This document shows, in pieces, positions 1-10,782 of a stretch of 34,069 nucleotides of DNA; position 1 is the first letter of the stretch, and each line of letters starts with the position of its first letter. Origin of the DNA: Aromatoleum diolicum. GTDB lineage: Bacteria > Pseudomonadota > Gammaproteobacteria > Burkholderiales > Rhodocyclaceae. The notes beneath the pieces are model-generated. The model saw nothing but the letters and a program-made list of their open reading frames with translations. It did not search any database and had not been told where the DNA came from. The stretch covers positions 1-34,069 of the forward strand of contig NZ_WTVQ01000049.1 of NCBI RefSeq assembly GCF_012910955.1. The letters are read 5' to 3'. A program made the position numbers and the translations under genes.

Positions 1-388
1 GCTTCGACCTATCCGACGACTTGGTTCTGTCCGACGACTTGGTTCTGTCCGACGACTTGGATCTGTCCGACGGCTTGGATCTGTCCGTGGACTTCGCTCC
101 CTCCGAGGGCTTCGACCTCGGCGCACGCTGCTCGCCCGGCCGTCCCGCCGGCGTATCGGCCGAGCGCTCCAGCGCGCGGGTCTTGGCAAAACCCGGCAGA
201 AACCGCGAACGCACACCTGGCTTGCGAGCAGTGTCGGGCGACTCCACCCCGTCGGAGCTGCTGTCCGAGGACTTCACACCCAAGGTCTTGCGCGGCTCCG
301 GCGCAGGCGGTGTAGCGCCCGCCTTGTCGGACTCGGGCGCGCCAGCGGCGACTTCACCGGGATTGCCGGCATTCTTTGAGCGTTTCAT
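1..388 (-). CDS. Partial CDS: N-terminal disordered region of unidentified protein
   Basis: Reading the minus strand from the ATG at 388 gives 129 codons without a stop to the window edge, with G/C-rich third positions as in neighbouring genes. The visible protein starts MKRSKNAGNP and is entirely low complexity: Ser, Asp, Lys, Arg, Pro and Ala rich, no hydrophobic core, no signal peptide. Its last 30 visible residues are five hexapeptides of the pattern K-S/P-S/T-D-R-S/T, encoded by 18-bp tandem repeats. Such basic tails in betaproteobacteria are often attached to RNA-acting enzymes (RluB-type pseudouridine synthases, DEAD-box helicases, RNases); that is a guess, because the catalytic part lies outside the window. 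No strong ribosome binding site is seen before the ATG, so the start is moderately sure. Confidence 0.6.
   Translation of the reverse strand, partial: MKRSKNAGNPGEVAAGAPESDKAGATPPAPEPRKTLGVKSSDSSSDGVESPDTARKPGVRSRFLPGFAKTRALERSADTPAGRPGEQRAPRSKPSEGAKSTDRSKPSDRSKSSDRTKSSDRTKSSDRSK
5..94 (-). repeat. 18-bp tandem repeat, five copies, in coding sequence
   Basis: Five consecutive 18-bp units (plus-strand unit close to tccgacgacttggttctg) encode hexapeptides such as KSSDRT, KSSDRS and KPSDRS on the minus strand. The two central units are identical and the outer ones diverge by a few bases. The unit is a multiple of three, so copy-number change would keep frame. The array may continue beyond the left edge. 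Confidence 0.85.
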
Positions 389-738
389 TGCAACCTGTAT
401 GTACGAAGAAAAGTCCCGCCGCGCGGGAAGGTCCAGACGAAGGGGACCGTGGAGACAAAACCGGACAGTGTGATCCGGACATTGCTGGCGCCAGCCCGCG
501 AGTTTCCGCCAACGGGCGGCTCATGAACGATCCCGGCGCCGTGATCGGCAACGGCCTCGACCGTAGGTAACGAAGTGCGGCATCGTCGGGAGCAAGCCGG
601 TCAAGTATATCGGGAGCCCCAGGGGCTTTCCAGCGACGCGCCCAGAATGCATTGCAGAACGCGCCGCAGCATTTCACTAGGCGAAATTAGAGCCGGCCGG
701 TTACACTTAACGGGTTACGGAAAACCCGCAGTGACCGC
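389..738. other. Intergenic region between divergent genes
   Basis: About 350 bp separate the minus-strand gene starting at 388 from the IclR gene at 739. Overlapping short ORFs here lack ribosome binding sites and overlap each other, so I call no gene. Two small inverted repeats are visible: CCGGA/TCCGG at 461-465/474-478, and CGGGTT/AACCCG at 711-716/723-728 just before the IclR start. The latter could be an operator for autoregulation, but this is only positional inference. No convincing sigma-70 promoter was found. Confidence 0.4.
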
Positions 739-1524
739 GTGAGCACCAATACCCCCACCGAAACAAAAAACCCGATCCAGGTCGTCGAGCGCATGATGAA
801 GCTGCTCGACGTACTTGCTCATCACCCGGACCCTGCACCCCTCAAGCAGATTGCCCAGGAAACCGGTCTGCACCCCTCGACCGCACACCGCATTCTCGGC
901 GCCATGGCGCAGAGCGGCTTCGTCGAACGTGGCGACGGCGGCACCTACCGTCTCGGCATTCGCCTGCTGGAACTCGGCAGTCTGGTGAAGTCGCGCATCT
1001 CGCTGCGCGAAACAGCAATGCCGGCGATGCTCAAACTGCACGCTGCCACTGGCGAGAGCGTGAACCTCGGTATCCGCGACGGCGACGAAATCGTCTATGT
1101 CGACCGCACATCCAGTGGTCGTTCTGCCGTACGCGTAGTGCACATCGTCGGCGCCCGCGCGCCGCTGCACACCACCGCCACCGGCAAACTGTTCCTCGTC
1201 GAGGACGGTCTTGAACGGGTCCGCGACTACGCCCGCCGTACCGGCCTGCCCGGCTCGACGCCGGCATCGATCACCGAGATCGGTTCGCTGGAAAAGGAAC
1301 TCGACAAGGTCCGCCGCCACGGCGTGGCCTTCGACCTTGATGAAGTGGAAAACGGCGTGCGCTGCATTGCTGCGGGGGTACGCGACGATAGCGGCGAGCT
1401 GATCGCGGGTCTGTCGGTCTCGACGCCGTCGGAACGCTTCAACCCCGACCGCGCGCCACTGGTGCGCGAAGCCGCCGACGAAATCTCACGCGCCTTGGGC
1501 TACATCAAGCCCGGTGCCCGCTGA
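739..1524 (+). CDS. IclR-family transcriptional regulator
   Basis: A 261-aa protein with the two-domain IclR layout. Residues about 14-75 form the winged helix-turn-helix (QVVERMMKLLDVLAHHP, then LKQIAQETGLHPSTAHRIL as the recognition region). Residues about 85-255 form the IclR effector-binding domain, with the family-typical segments ESVNLGIRDGDEIVYVDR, LHTTATGKLFLV and RCIAAGVRD. Length is normal. The start is a GTG at 739 with no clear Shine-Dalgarno sequence, so initiation could be weak. IclR proteins usually control a nearby catabolic operon and themselves, but the neighbours here (pbpG, a disordered protein) give no hint of an effector; the target is unknown. It is convergent with pbpG. 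Confidence 0.9.
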   Translation: MSTNTPTETKNPIQVVERMMKLLDVLAHHPDPAPLKQIAQETGLHPSTAHRILGAMAQSGFVERGDGGTYRLGIRLLELGSLVKSRISLRETAMPAMLKLHAATGESVNLGIRDGDEIVYVDRTSSGRSAVRVVHIVGARAPLHTTATGKLFLVEDGLERVRDYARRTGLPGSTPASITEIGSLEKELDKVRRHGVAFDLDEVENGVRCIAAGVRDDSGELIAGLSVSTPSERFNPDRAPLVREAADEISRALGYIKPGAR

Positions 1525-1546
1525 GGGCACCACGCCAGAGCAAGGA

Positions 1547-1571
1547 AGGGCTGGGCTTGCCTCTCAGCCCT
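1547..1571. terminator. Hairpin between convergent iclR-type gene and pbpG
   Basis: A 7-bp stem AGGGCTG/CAGCCCT at 1547-1553 and 1565-1571 encloses an 11-nt loop between the two convergent stops. No T tract follows on either strand, so it is at best a weak bidirectional terminator. Confidence 0.35.
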
Positions 1572-2619
1572 CGCGTGCGGCCAGCGCCGCAAGACGCTGC
1601 GCCCCTGCCGCCTCGATCCACTTCTTGACCCGCACCGCATCGGCGGTACGCGAATAACGCCCGTCCGAATCCATCAGCACGATGATGACCGGTTGCTTGA
1701 GCAGCCAGGCCTGCATTACCAGGCAACGTCCGGCTTCGCGGATGTAACCGGTCTTCGACAGGCCGATCTCCCACCCGGGACTGCGCACCAGTGAATTGGT
1801 GTTGCCGAAGCGGCGCATCCGCGAGCCGATCTGTACATAGCGTTCGGAGGTGGTGGAAAACTCCCGGATCAAGGGATACGTCGCAGCCGCCGACACCATG
1901 CGCACCAGGTCGCGCGGACTGGAAACATTCTCCGGCGTCAGCCCGGTACTGTCGCTAAAACGGGTGTCACTCAGGCCGATCATGCGTGCCTTGATGTTCA
2001 TCGCCGTCACGAAGGCCGGCAAACCACCCGGATAATGGCGCGCCAACGCCGACGCGGCGCGGTTTTCCGACGACATCAGCGCCAGATGCAGCATTTCTTC
2101 GCGCGTCAGTCGCGTACCCAGGCCCAAGCGCGAACCGGTTCCCTTGAGCATGTCGATATCGTCTTCGGAAATGACGATCTCTTCCGACAGACTCTGCCCA
2201 CCATCGAGCACCACCATCGCCGTCATCAGCTTCGTGATCGACGCGATCGGCAGAATGGATTCACTTTTCCTTTCGAGAATTACATGCCCGGTGGTCTGGT
2301 TGGCTACGACAAAAGCGGCAGAACGCAGGTGCGGCATGCCCAAGGCGTCCAGTTGCAGCGGCGCTTCTTCGGCACCGATCAATGGCGCCGGCGTGCGGCG
2401 AAGCGAAACTTTGCGAGTTTCGGCACGCGCCGCATACTTACGGCCGACGCGCTTCTTGACGGTCTTTTTCGCCGGGGCCTTGGCCTGCCGGGTACCCTTG
2501 CCCGCAGACGTGGAAACCTTGGAGGATGTCTGAGCATTAGCGGCAGACGCAGGGGCACTCCAGCCAGTCTGCACCAAGGCAAGACTCAGCATGGCGATCG
2601 CGAGGGTACGGAATTTCAT
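1564..2619 (-). CDS. pbpG: D-alanyl-D-alanine endopeptidase (PBP7/8 type)
   Basis: A 351-aa periplasmic serine peptidase of the S11 family that cleaves D-Ala-meso-DAP cross-links in murein. All three active-site motifs are visible: SITK at 127-130 (nucleophile Ser127), SEN at 184-186 and KTG at 289-291. The start at 2619 was preferred to an upstream in-frame ATG at 2673 because it begins a clean signal peptide (MKFRTLAIAML, cleavage near APASA-ANA). Between the signal peptide and the catalytic domain lies a Lys/Arg-rich linker (about residues 34-76) that is longer and more basic than I expect for E. coli PBP7 and could bind wall polymers; that role is inference. Low-molecular-weight S11 carboxypeptidases (DacA/C) are an alternative, but the absence of a C-terminal domain and amphipathic anchor favours PbpG. 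Confidence 0.88.
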   Translation of the reverse strand: MKFRTLAIAMLSLALVQTGWSAPASAANAQTSSKVSTSAGKGTRQAKAPAKKTVKKRVGRKYAARAETRKVSLRRTPAPLIGAEEAPLQLDALGMPHLRSAAFVVANQTTGHVILERKSESILPIASITKLMTAMVVLDGGQSLSEEIVISEDDIDMLKGTGSRLGLGTRLTREEMLHLALMSSENRAASALARHYPGGLPAFVTAMNIKARMIGLSDTRFSDSTGLTPENVSSPRDLVRMVSAAATYPLIREFSTTSERYVQIGSRMRRFGNTNSLVRSPGWEIGLSKTGYIREAGRCLVMQAWLLKQPVIIVLMDSDGRYSRTADAVRVKKWIEAAGAQRLAALAAREG

Positions 2620-2700
2620 GGGTAGACCCGGGAAAAATAAGCACGCAAGCGGGGCTTGCGCTGACACTTTCATTCTTAATTAAATTAGGCAGATATCAAG

Positions 2701-2725
2701 TTTTTTTGAAGTAAATTCAAAAAAA
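2701..2725. repeat. AT-only perfect inverted repeat upstream of pbpG
   Basis: A 10-bp perfect inverted repeat TTTTTTTGAA - GTAAA - TTCAAAAAAA sits in the 175-bp gap between the patatin gene and pbpG, followed by more A/T to 2730. It is a striking AT island in GC-rich DNA. On either strand a U tract would follow a weak A-U stem. It may be a regulatory site, a curved-DNA or H-NS-type binding site near the pbpG promoter, or part of a terminator for the patatin gene. Confidence 0.6.
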
Positions 2726-2794
2726 TTTTTACATCGTGTCACACCAACGCACGGACCCTTACTCGGGATGACGCTCACAGGCGAATAATAAACC

Positions 2795-3925
2795 TCAAAC
2801 TCGCAGGAATGCGGCAACCTCGTCACGGCGCGCCATCGCATCATTGAAACCGAGCTCCATCAGCGCATGGACAAACGGTGGTTCGAACAGCAGGTAGGAC
2901 AGCAGCGTCGAGCCGTCACGCCGCATTGCGCCGATGCCGCGCAACACCGTGCGCAGCGCCAGTGGCAGGCTTTCGCGGTGGCGACCGGCGATCGCGTCGA
3001 GCCGCTGCGACGGCGAAATCACCAGGATTTCGATCGGACGCAGGTGGATGCCCGCCGCCTCGCGCTGCTCGGCGCTCATCGCCCCGACCGTGATGTTGAT
3101 GCGTTGCAGGCGTTCGAGATCCACCGCCAGGCCATCGAGAAAAATGCTCGACAAGGCGTGCCCCGCAATCTGCGCCAGCGAAGGATAGCCTTCGGTGCGC
3201 TGCCGCCCTTCCTCAGCCAGACGCCCCGATCCGACAACCAGGATGCGTTCGGCGCCGAGGTGGATGGCAGGGCTGACCGGCGCGAGCTGGCGCATCGAAC
3301 CGTCGCCGAACCACTCGCGGTTGATGCGGATCGCGGGAAACACGAACGGGATCGCGCTCGTCGCAAGCAGGTGTTCGACCCCGATCGCGGTGCGTACGCC
3401 CAGCCGCTGCGTGCGGCGCCAGGCTTCGACCTCCGGCGCCGCCTCGAAGAAGGTGAGGCTTTCGCCTGACGAATAACCGGACGCGGCCACGCTCAGCGCG
3501 TGCAGATTGCCCGCATCGATCGCGCGCTGGATGGCGGAAAAATCCAGCACTTCGTCGAGCAATTGCCGCAGCGGCGAGTTGTCGAGCAGCGAGTGCGGCG
3601 TCTGGCGCACGGCCCAGCCGAAGGTGAGGGCCGAACCCCAGCGCGCACCGGTGGCCAACAGGGCCAAGGCATCCGCGCGGTACACCTGTGCGACGTGAAA
3701 CTGGCGCCAGATGCGCGCCAGTTTGCGCACCGCCATGTTGAAATCGGCGGAATACACGGCCAGCGCCGTGGCGTTGATGCCGCCGGCGGACGTACCGCAC
3801 AGGATCGGAAATGGGTTGCCCGGCCGCCGGCCGCGAATCTCACGGATCGCCGACAGCACGCCGATCTGGTAAGCCGCGCGTGCGCCACCTCCGGTCAGCA
3901 CCAACGCTGCCTTGCCGTCCCCCAT
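2795..3925 (-). CDS. Patatin-like phospholipase family protein
   Basis: A 376-aa protein with the patatin Ser-Asp dyad. The oxyanion loop GGGARAAYQIG is at about 12-22, the nucleophile motif GTSAG gives Ser46, and DGS provides Asp208. The family hydrolyses acyl esters of lipids; the bacterial members are often annotated as RssA-like esterases. No signal peptide or membrane anchor is seen, so it is probably cytoplasmic or membrane-peripheral. The start at 3925 (MGDGKAALVL) has a GGGGG stretch six bases upstream; an ATG at 3964 is in frame but would add a non-conserved tail. The C-terminal part (about 250-376) has no known motif. Substrate unknown. Confidence 0.85.
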   Translation of the reverse strand: MGDGKAALVLTGGGARAAYQIGVLSAIREIRGRRPGNPFPILCGTSAGGINATALAVYSADFNMAVRKLARIWRQFHVAQVYRADALALLATGARWGSALTFGWAVRQTPHSLLDNSPLRQLLDEVLDFSAIQRAIDAGNLHALSVAASGYSSGESLTFFEAAPEVEAWRRTQRLGVRTAIGVEHLLATSAIPFVFPAIRINREWFGDGSMRQLAPVSPAIHLGAERILVVGSGRLAEEGRQRTEGYPSLAQIAGHALSSIFLDGLAVDLERLQRINITVGAMSAEQREAAGIHLRPIEILVISPSQRLDAIAGRHRESLPLALRTVLRGIGAMRRDGSTLLSYLLFEPPFVHALMELGFNDAMARRDEVAAFLRV

Positions 3926-4022
3926 GAAGCCCCCGGTCGATTGCGGACATCCGCGGAAAATCATGCCACGCGCCGCCGCTCCCCGAAAGGGCCGGCGGCG
4001 CGCAACATGCCTGCGCGTCGCG

Positions 4023-6299
4023 TCAGACCGTAGCCTGGGCCGCCTCGACAGCCGTCAGCGCGGTCATGTTGACGATCCGGCGCACGGTCGCCGACGGCGT
4101 CAGGATATGCACTGGTCGCGCCGCGCCGAGCAGGATCGGCCCCACCGTCATGCCTTCGCCTGCCGCTGTCTTGAGCAGGTTGAACGCGATGTTCGCCGCA
4201 TCGAGCGTGGGGAAGATCAGCAGGTTGGCAGCTTCGCGCATGCGCGCATTGGGGAAGATGCGCAGGCGCAACTCCGCATCCAGCGCCGCGTCACCATGCA
4301 TCTCACCCTCGACCTCAAGCTCCGGATGCCTTTCGTGCAGCATGCGCAGCGCCGTGCGCATCTTTTCCGAAGTCGGCGACTCGGCGCTGCCGAAGGACGA
4401 GTGCGACAACAAGGCGACCCGCGGATTCAGACCGAAGCGCGACATTTCCTCGGCCGCCAGCAGCGTCATCTCGACGATCTGTTCCGGTGAGGGATCGTAG
4501 TTCACGTAGGTGTCGGCGAGGAACAGCGTGCGCTCCGGCAGGTTCACCACGTTCAGCGTGTAGCAGTGCTGCACGCCGGGGCGCCGGCCGATCACCGTCT
4601 CGATGAAATCCAGGTGCAGGCGGTGCATGCCGTAGGTGCCGCAGATCAGGCCGTCGCCATAGCCATGCTTGAGCAGCAGTGCACCGATCAGTGTCGTGCG
4701 GCGGCGCACTTCCTTTTTCGCATACTCGACCGAAACGCCGTGACGCTCCATCAGGCTGTGGTAGTGGGTCCACAACTCCTTGAAGCGCGGATCGGAGTCG
4801 GGATTAACCAGTTCGAAGTCCTGTTCGGGACGGATACGCAGACCGAAACGCTCGACGTTGCTGGTGATGACTTCTGGCCGGCCAATCAGGATCGGACGGG
4901 CGAGACCTTCGTCGACGACAGTCTGCACCGCGCGCAGCACGCGCTCGGATTCGCCCTCGGCGAAGATGATGCGCTGGGCGGTGCCGCGCGCGGCGGAGAA
5001 CACCGGCTTCATGATGAGGCCGGAGTGCCACACGAAGTTGTTGAGCTGGCTGCGGTACGCATCCCAGTCGGTGATCGGACGGGTGGCCACGCCCGAGGCC
5101 ATGCCCGCTTCGGCCACCGCCGGGGCAATCTTCACGATCAGGCGCGGGTCGAAGGGGCGTGGGATGATGTACTCGGGACCAAAGCCGGACACCTTTTCAC
5201 CGTACGCGGCGGCGACGATGTCGCTCTGCTCGGCACGCGCCAGTTCGGCAATGGCCTTCACGGCCGCAAGCTGCATTTCGTCGGTGATCGTCGTGGCGCC
5301 GACGTCGAGCGCGCCACGGAAGATGAACGGGAAGCACAGCACGTTGTTGACCTGGTTCGGATAGTCCGACCGGCCTGTGGCGATGATCGCATCGCTACGC
5401 ACCTCCTTGACCAGTTCCGGCAGGATTTCCGGGGTCGGGTTGGCGAGCGCGAGGATCATCGGATTCGCCGCCATCTTCGCCACCATCTCGGGCTTGAGTA
5501 CGCCGCCCGCCGACAGGCCGAGAAACACGTCCGCCCCCTCGATCACCTCAGTGAGCTTGCGCGCGTCGGTGCGTTTGGCGTAGCGCGCCTTGATCGGATC
5601 CATCAGCGTGGTACGCCCCTCGTAGACGACGCCTTCGAGGTCGGTGACCCAGATGTTTTCGACCGGGATGCCGAGCTTTTCGAGGAGTCCCAGGCATGCC
5701 AGCGCCGCCGCGCCGGCACCGGAGGTCACCAGCTTGACCTGCTTCAGGTCCTTGCCCAGCAGATGCAGGCCATTGAGCAGCGCGGCGCCGACGACGATCG
5801 CGGTGCCGTGCTGGTCGTCATGAAACACCGGTATCTTCATCCGCTCGCGCAGCCGCGATTCGATGTAGAAGCATTCCGGCGCCTTGATGTCTTCGAGGTT
5901 GATGCCGCCGAAGGTCGGCTCGAGCGCCGCGATCATGTCGATGAGCTTGTCCGGATCGTTCTCGGCAATCTCCAGATCGAACACGTCGATGCCGGCGAAC
6001 TTCTTGAACAGCACGCCCTTGCCTTCCATTACCGGCTTCGCGGCCAGCGGGCCGATGTTACCCAGACCGAGGACCGCAGTGCCGTTGGTAACGACGCCGA
6101 TCAGGTTGCTGCGCGCGGTCAGCGTCGCGGCTTCGGCGGGATCTTCGACGATGGCGTCGCAGGCCGCGGCGACGCCCGGCGAATAGGCCAGCGACAAGTC
6201 GCGTTGGTTGCTGAGAACCTTGGTAGGAGTGACCGAGATCTTGCCCGGACGGGGATTGCGGTGATATTCGAGCGCCGCAGCGCGGATGTGTTCGTCCAT
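4023..6299 (-). CDS. maeB: NADP-dependent malic enzyme with phosphotransacetylase-like domain
   Basis: A 758-aa fusion as in MaeB. Residues 1 to about 420 are malic enzyme: oxidative decarboxylation of malate to pyruvate with NADP. Visible motifs are SLAYSPGVA, the catalytic FHDDQHGTA and the dinucleotide-binding GAGAAA. Residues about 430-758 resemble phosphate acetyltransferase ([24 protein letters not shown]); in MaeB proteins this part is regulatory and usually not active as an acetyltransferase. The start at 6299 ([16 protein letters not shown]) matches family N-termini and has GGGA a few bases upstream; the longer reading frame to 6383 is not conserved in character. It is divergent from pckG, so the pair brackets the malate/pyruvate/oxaloacetate/PEP node. 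Confidence 0.95.
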   Translation of the reverse strand: MDEHIRAAALEYHRNPRPGKISVTPTKVLSNQRDLSLAYSPGVAAACDAIVEDPAEAATLTARSNLIGVVTNGTAVLGLGNIGPLAAKPVMEGKGVLFKKFAGIDVFDLEIAENDPDKLIDMIAALEPTFGGINLEDIKAPECFYIESRLRERMKIPVFHDDQHGTAIVVGAALLNGLHLLGKDLKQVKLVTSGAGAAALACLGLLEKLGIPVENIWVTDLEGVVYEGRTTLMDPIKARYAKRTDARKLTEVIEGADVFLGLSAGGVLKPEMVAKMAANPMILALANPTPEILPELVKEVRSDAIIATGRSDYPNQVNNVLCFPFIFRGALDVGATTITDEMQLAAVKAIAELARAEQSDIVAAAYGEKVSGFGPEYIIPRPFDPRLIVKIAPAVAEAGMASGVATRPITDWDAYRSQLNNFVWHSGLIMKPVFSAARGTAQRIIFAEGESERVLRAVQTVVDEGLARPILIGRPEVITSNVERFGLRIRPEQDFELVNPDSDPRFKELWTHYHSLMERHGVSVEYAKKEVRRRTTLIGALLLKHGYGDGLICGTYGMHRLHLDFIETVIGRRPGVQHCYTLNVVNLPERTLFLADTYVNYDPSPEQIVEMTLLAAEEMSRFGLNPRVALLSHSSFGSAESPTSEKMRTALRMLHERHPELEVEGEMHGDAALDAELRLRIFPNARMREAANLLIFPTLDAANIAFNLLKTAAGEGMTVGPILLGAARPVHILTPSATVRRIVNMTALTAVEAAQATV

Positions 6300-8464
<2,165 letters not shown>

Positions 8465-8495
8465 CGACTGTCGGCCACCGGCCGGCCATGACTGC

Positions 8496-8526
8496 AAAAG
8501 CGCCGCCGGTCGGCGCTTTTGCTTTT
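8496..8526 (+). terminator. Rho-independent terminator after pckG
   Basis: A 10-bp perfect stem AAAAGCGCCG/CGGCGCTTTT (8496-8505 and 8511-8520) with a 5-nt loop is followed by a T-rich tail to 8526. It lies 31 bp after the pckG stop. Confidence 0.9.
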
Positions 8527-8582
8527 TCACCACCTACAATTCCTGCTGCAACCGTTCGCATCGCATCCGCACAAGGAAAACC

Positions 8583-9743
8583 ATGACTCCGCATCTTGCC
8601 CGCCGCACGGCCGACATCCAGCCCTTCCATGTGATGGAACTGCTGCGGCGCGCGCGCGAACTCGAAGCGCAGGGGCGCGACATCATCCACATGGAAGTCG
8701 GCGAACCGGACTTCCCCACCCCGCAGCCGATGATCGACGCCGCGACGCGTTTCCTGACGAGCGGCGACGTCCATTACACCGCTGCGCTGGGCCTGCCGCA
8801 GTTGCGCGAGGCGATTGCGCGCTTCTACCACGATCGGTTCGGTGCAGACGTGGCGCCCGAGCGCATCATCGTCACGCCGGGGGCATCGGGAGCACTGATG
8901 CTGGCGCTCGCGGCGACCACCGACCCGGGCGACGAATGGCTGCTACCCGATCCGGGCTACCCGTCGAACCGCCATATCGTGCGCAGCTTCGAAGGCGTGG
9001 CACGCGCGCTGCCGGTGAATGCCGACACGCGCTTTCAGCCCACACCGGCGCAGGTCGGCGGCGCTTGGACACCGCGCACGCGCGGGTTGATCGTTGCCAC
9101 CCCGTCGAACCCGACCGGCACACTGCTCGACGCGGCGGAACTCGCAGCGCTGCGCGCCGCGGTGCTGGCACGCGGCGGCACGCTGATCGTCGATGAGATC
9201 TATCAGGGGCTCACCTATGGCGTCGATTCGAGCACCGTGCTGCGCTCGATGGACGACGTCTTCGTGGTGAACAGCTTCTCGAAGTATTTCGGCATGACGG
9301 GCTGGCGCCTGGGCTGGCTGGTGGCGCCGAGCGCCTATGTGCGCGAGATCGAGAAGCTCGCGCAGCATTTCTTCATTTCCCCATCGACCCCGGCACAGCA
9401 TGCCGCGCTCGCCGCGTTCGCGCCTTCGACGATCGACATTCTGGAAGCGCGCCGCAACGAATTCGCCACGCGCCGCGACACCCTGTTGCCGGCCTTGCGC
9501 CAGCAGGGTTTCATCGTCGCCGCGGAACCGCAGGGAGCGTTCTACATCTACGCGGATATTTCGCAACTGGCCGCCGACAGCGAGCAGTTCGCGCAGCGCC
9601 TGATCGAGGAAGTCGGCGTCGCAGCCACGCCGGGACTCGACTTCGGCGACAACCAGCCACGCCGCCACCTGCGCATCGCCTACACGAACCGCCAGGAACG
9701 CCTGCTGGAAGCGGTCGAACGCCTCGCCCGCCTGCGGGCCTGA
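8583..9743 (+). CDS. Class I/II pyridoxal-phosphate aminotransferase
   Basis: A 386-aa fold-type I aminotransferase. Visible landmarks: VGEPDFPTP near the N-terminus, the substrate-binding HYTAALGLPQLREAI, NPTGT (binds the cofactor/substrate carboxylate), DEIYQGLTY, and the PLP-lysine motif NSFSKYFGMTGWRLGW around residue 230. A C-terminal Arg in HLRIAYTN is consistent with carboxylate binding. It belongs to the aspartate/aromatic aminotransferase superfamily; the exact amino donor cannot be read from sequence. AAGGA lies just upstream of the ATG. It stands alone behind the pckG terminator and is convergent with the lytic transglycosylase, 19 bp between stops. Confidence 0.93.
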   Translation: MTPHLARRTADIQPFHVMELLRRARELEAQGRDIIHMEVGEPDFPTPQPMIDAATRFLTSGDVHYTAALGLPQLREAIARFYHDRFGADVAPERIIVTPGASGALMLALAATTDPGDEWLLPDPGYPSNRHIVRSFEGVARALPVNADTRFQPTPAQVGGAWTPRTRGLIVATPSNPTGTLLDAAELAALRAAVLARGGTLIVDEIYQGLTYGVDSSTVLRSMDDVFVVNSFSKYFGMTGWRLGWLVAPSAYVREIEKLAQHFFISPSTPAQHAALAAFAPSTIDILEARRNEFATRRDTLLPALRQQGFIVAAEPQGAFYIYADISQLAADSEQFAQRLIEEVGVAATPGLDFGDNQPRRHLRIAYTNRQERLLEAVERLARLRA

Positions 9744-9766
9744 GTTCGACCGCGCGGAAGACTCAG
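9740..9766. terminator. Hairpin spanning the convergent stops
   Basis: CTGAGT (9740-9745) and ACTCAG (9761-9766) are perfect complements and contain the stop codons of both convergent genes. With no T tract it is a weak candidate for bidirectional termination. Confidence 0.3.
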
Positions 9767-10491
9767 ACGCCGGTCACGGCCGCAGTACCGGTGCCGCGGC
9801 CCGCAGCCGCCATCAGGCGCTTTTTCATCGCGAGCACCTTGTTGGCGTAGCTCGCATTCGGATCGCGCAGCGCACCACCGTAGTACTGCAGCGCCGCCTG
9901 AAGGCTGCCGAAGCGCTGCAAGCCTTCGACCAGCACCTGCGTGCCGACCCGGATGTTGAGCATCGGATCGAAGAGCGCGTCCTCGTGGGCGCCGTGGCCG
10001 ATCTTGTCCAGGTGGAAGCGCGGAATTACCTGCATCAGGCCCTGCGCGCCCATGTTGCTCTCGGCGAACGGATTGAAGCTCGATTCGATCGCCATCACCG
10101 CAACGATCAGCAGCGGATCGATGCCGAGCTTGCGCCCGCTGGTTTCGGCGGCTGCCAGCAGCGGCTCGAGGGAGCGTGTCGACAGCTTGTAGCGACCGGC
10201 GACGAAATCCCGCACGCGCTGCATTTCTGCCGACAAGGTCATCGAAGTCTGCACCCGATGCGCGCGCGGGGGCTCGGGCTCGGCCACCTCGGCGACCTGA
10301 ATCACGGGTGCCGGCGACCGGGATTCGATGACCCCGACGTCAGCGTAGCTCACGGGATCGTTCTGCAGATACGCGGCGCCGACGCAGGCCAGTATGACGA
10401 GACCGGCCAGTGACAAACCGCCATGGACGAAATGAACGAAAAACGCGGCCGCGTCGTTGAGCAAACGGCCAGAATGAGTTGCGTGACTCAT
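9763..10491 (-). CDS. Membrane-anchored lytic transglycosylase (SLT domain)
   Basis: A 242-aa protein with one transmembrane segment (about 25-43, GLSLAGLVILACVGAAYL), a Pro/Glu-rich linker and a C-terminal SLT (GH23) domain. The catalytic Glu is E136 in AIESSFNP, followed by the family motif MGAQGLMQVIP and the structural segment NIRVGTQVL. It cleaves murein to 1,6-anhydromuropeptides in the periplasm, which the neighbouring ampD product helps recycle. A strong AGGGAGG lies upstream of the ATG at 10491. The reading frame of an upstream small ORF ends in an ATGA overlap with this start. Confidence 0.92.
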   Translation of the reverse strand: MSHATHSGRLLNDAAAFFVHFVHGGLSLAGLVILACVGAAYLQNDPVSYADVGVIESRSPAPVIQVAEVAEPEPPRAHRVQTSMTLSAEMQRVRDFVAGRYKLSTRSLEPLLAAAETSGRKLGIDPLLIVAVMAIESSFNPFAESNMGAQGLMQVIPRFHLDKIGHGAHEDALFDPMLNIRVGTQVLVEGLQRFGSLQAALQYYGGALRDPNASYANKVLAMKKRLMAAAGRGTGTAAVTGV

Positions 10492-10718
10492 GGTACCTCC
10501 CTGCTGTGACTTGGACCCATCGCCCGCGACGCAAGCGCCGCCTGACCGGCCAACTGCCCGGTGGTCGAAGAACCCGTCTTCAGTGGTTGTTCAGGTCCGC
10601 CATCGCAACCAGAAGGCGTACCCAGCGGGATCGGCACCGCATTAACTGCGCCACCTTGCGGCCCCGTAGTCGATTCTGACTCACGGTGCCGCCCCGCATC
10701 CAATTTGCACAAAAGCAT
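10488..10718 (-). CDS. Possible small leader ORF upstream of the transglycosylase (doubtful)
   Basis: An open frame of 76 codons begins at the first ATG downstream of the predicted promoter (about 17 nt into the mRNA) and ends in a TGA overlapping the ATG of the transglycosylase (ATGA). Coupling geometry favours a real translated leader. Against it: no Shine-Dalgarno sequence, no hydrophobic or conserved-looking segment, and a Gly/Ser/Thr/Pro-rich composition. A second frame in the same RNA is also open for some distance. I give it as a candidate only. Confidence 0.25.
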   Translation of the reverse strand: MLLCKLDAGRHRESESTTGPQGGAVNAVPIPLGTPSGCDGGPEQPLKTGSSTTGQLAGQAALASRAMGPSHSREVP

Positions 10719-10741
10719 TGCTGCACTGCACCAACGCCTTT

Positions 10742-10770
10742 ACTGTATTGATTTACTTGAGAATCGTCAA
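10742..10770 (-). promoter_or_regulatory. Sigma-70 promoter for the transglycosylase transcript
   Basis: On the minus strand TTGACG (10770-10765) and TACAGT (10747-10742) are separated by exactly 17 bp in locally AT-rich DNA. This is the best housekeeping promoter match I see in the window. Transcription would begin near 10735. Confidence 0.65.
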
Positions 10771-10782
10771 TCCCGTGCCTGT

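Noticed and set aside
354-677. 107-codon minus-strand frame in the first intergenic gap
   Set aside because: No ribosome binding site, no family character, and it overlaps the better-supported start at 388 in another frame.
389-738. Structured RNA (RNase P or similar) in the first gap
   Set aside because: None of the conserved blocks of RNase P, SRP RNA or tmRNA is present on either strand.
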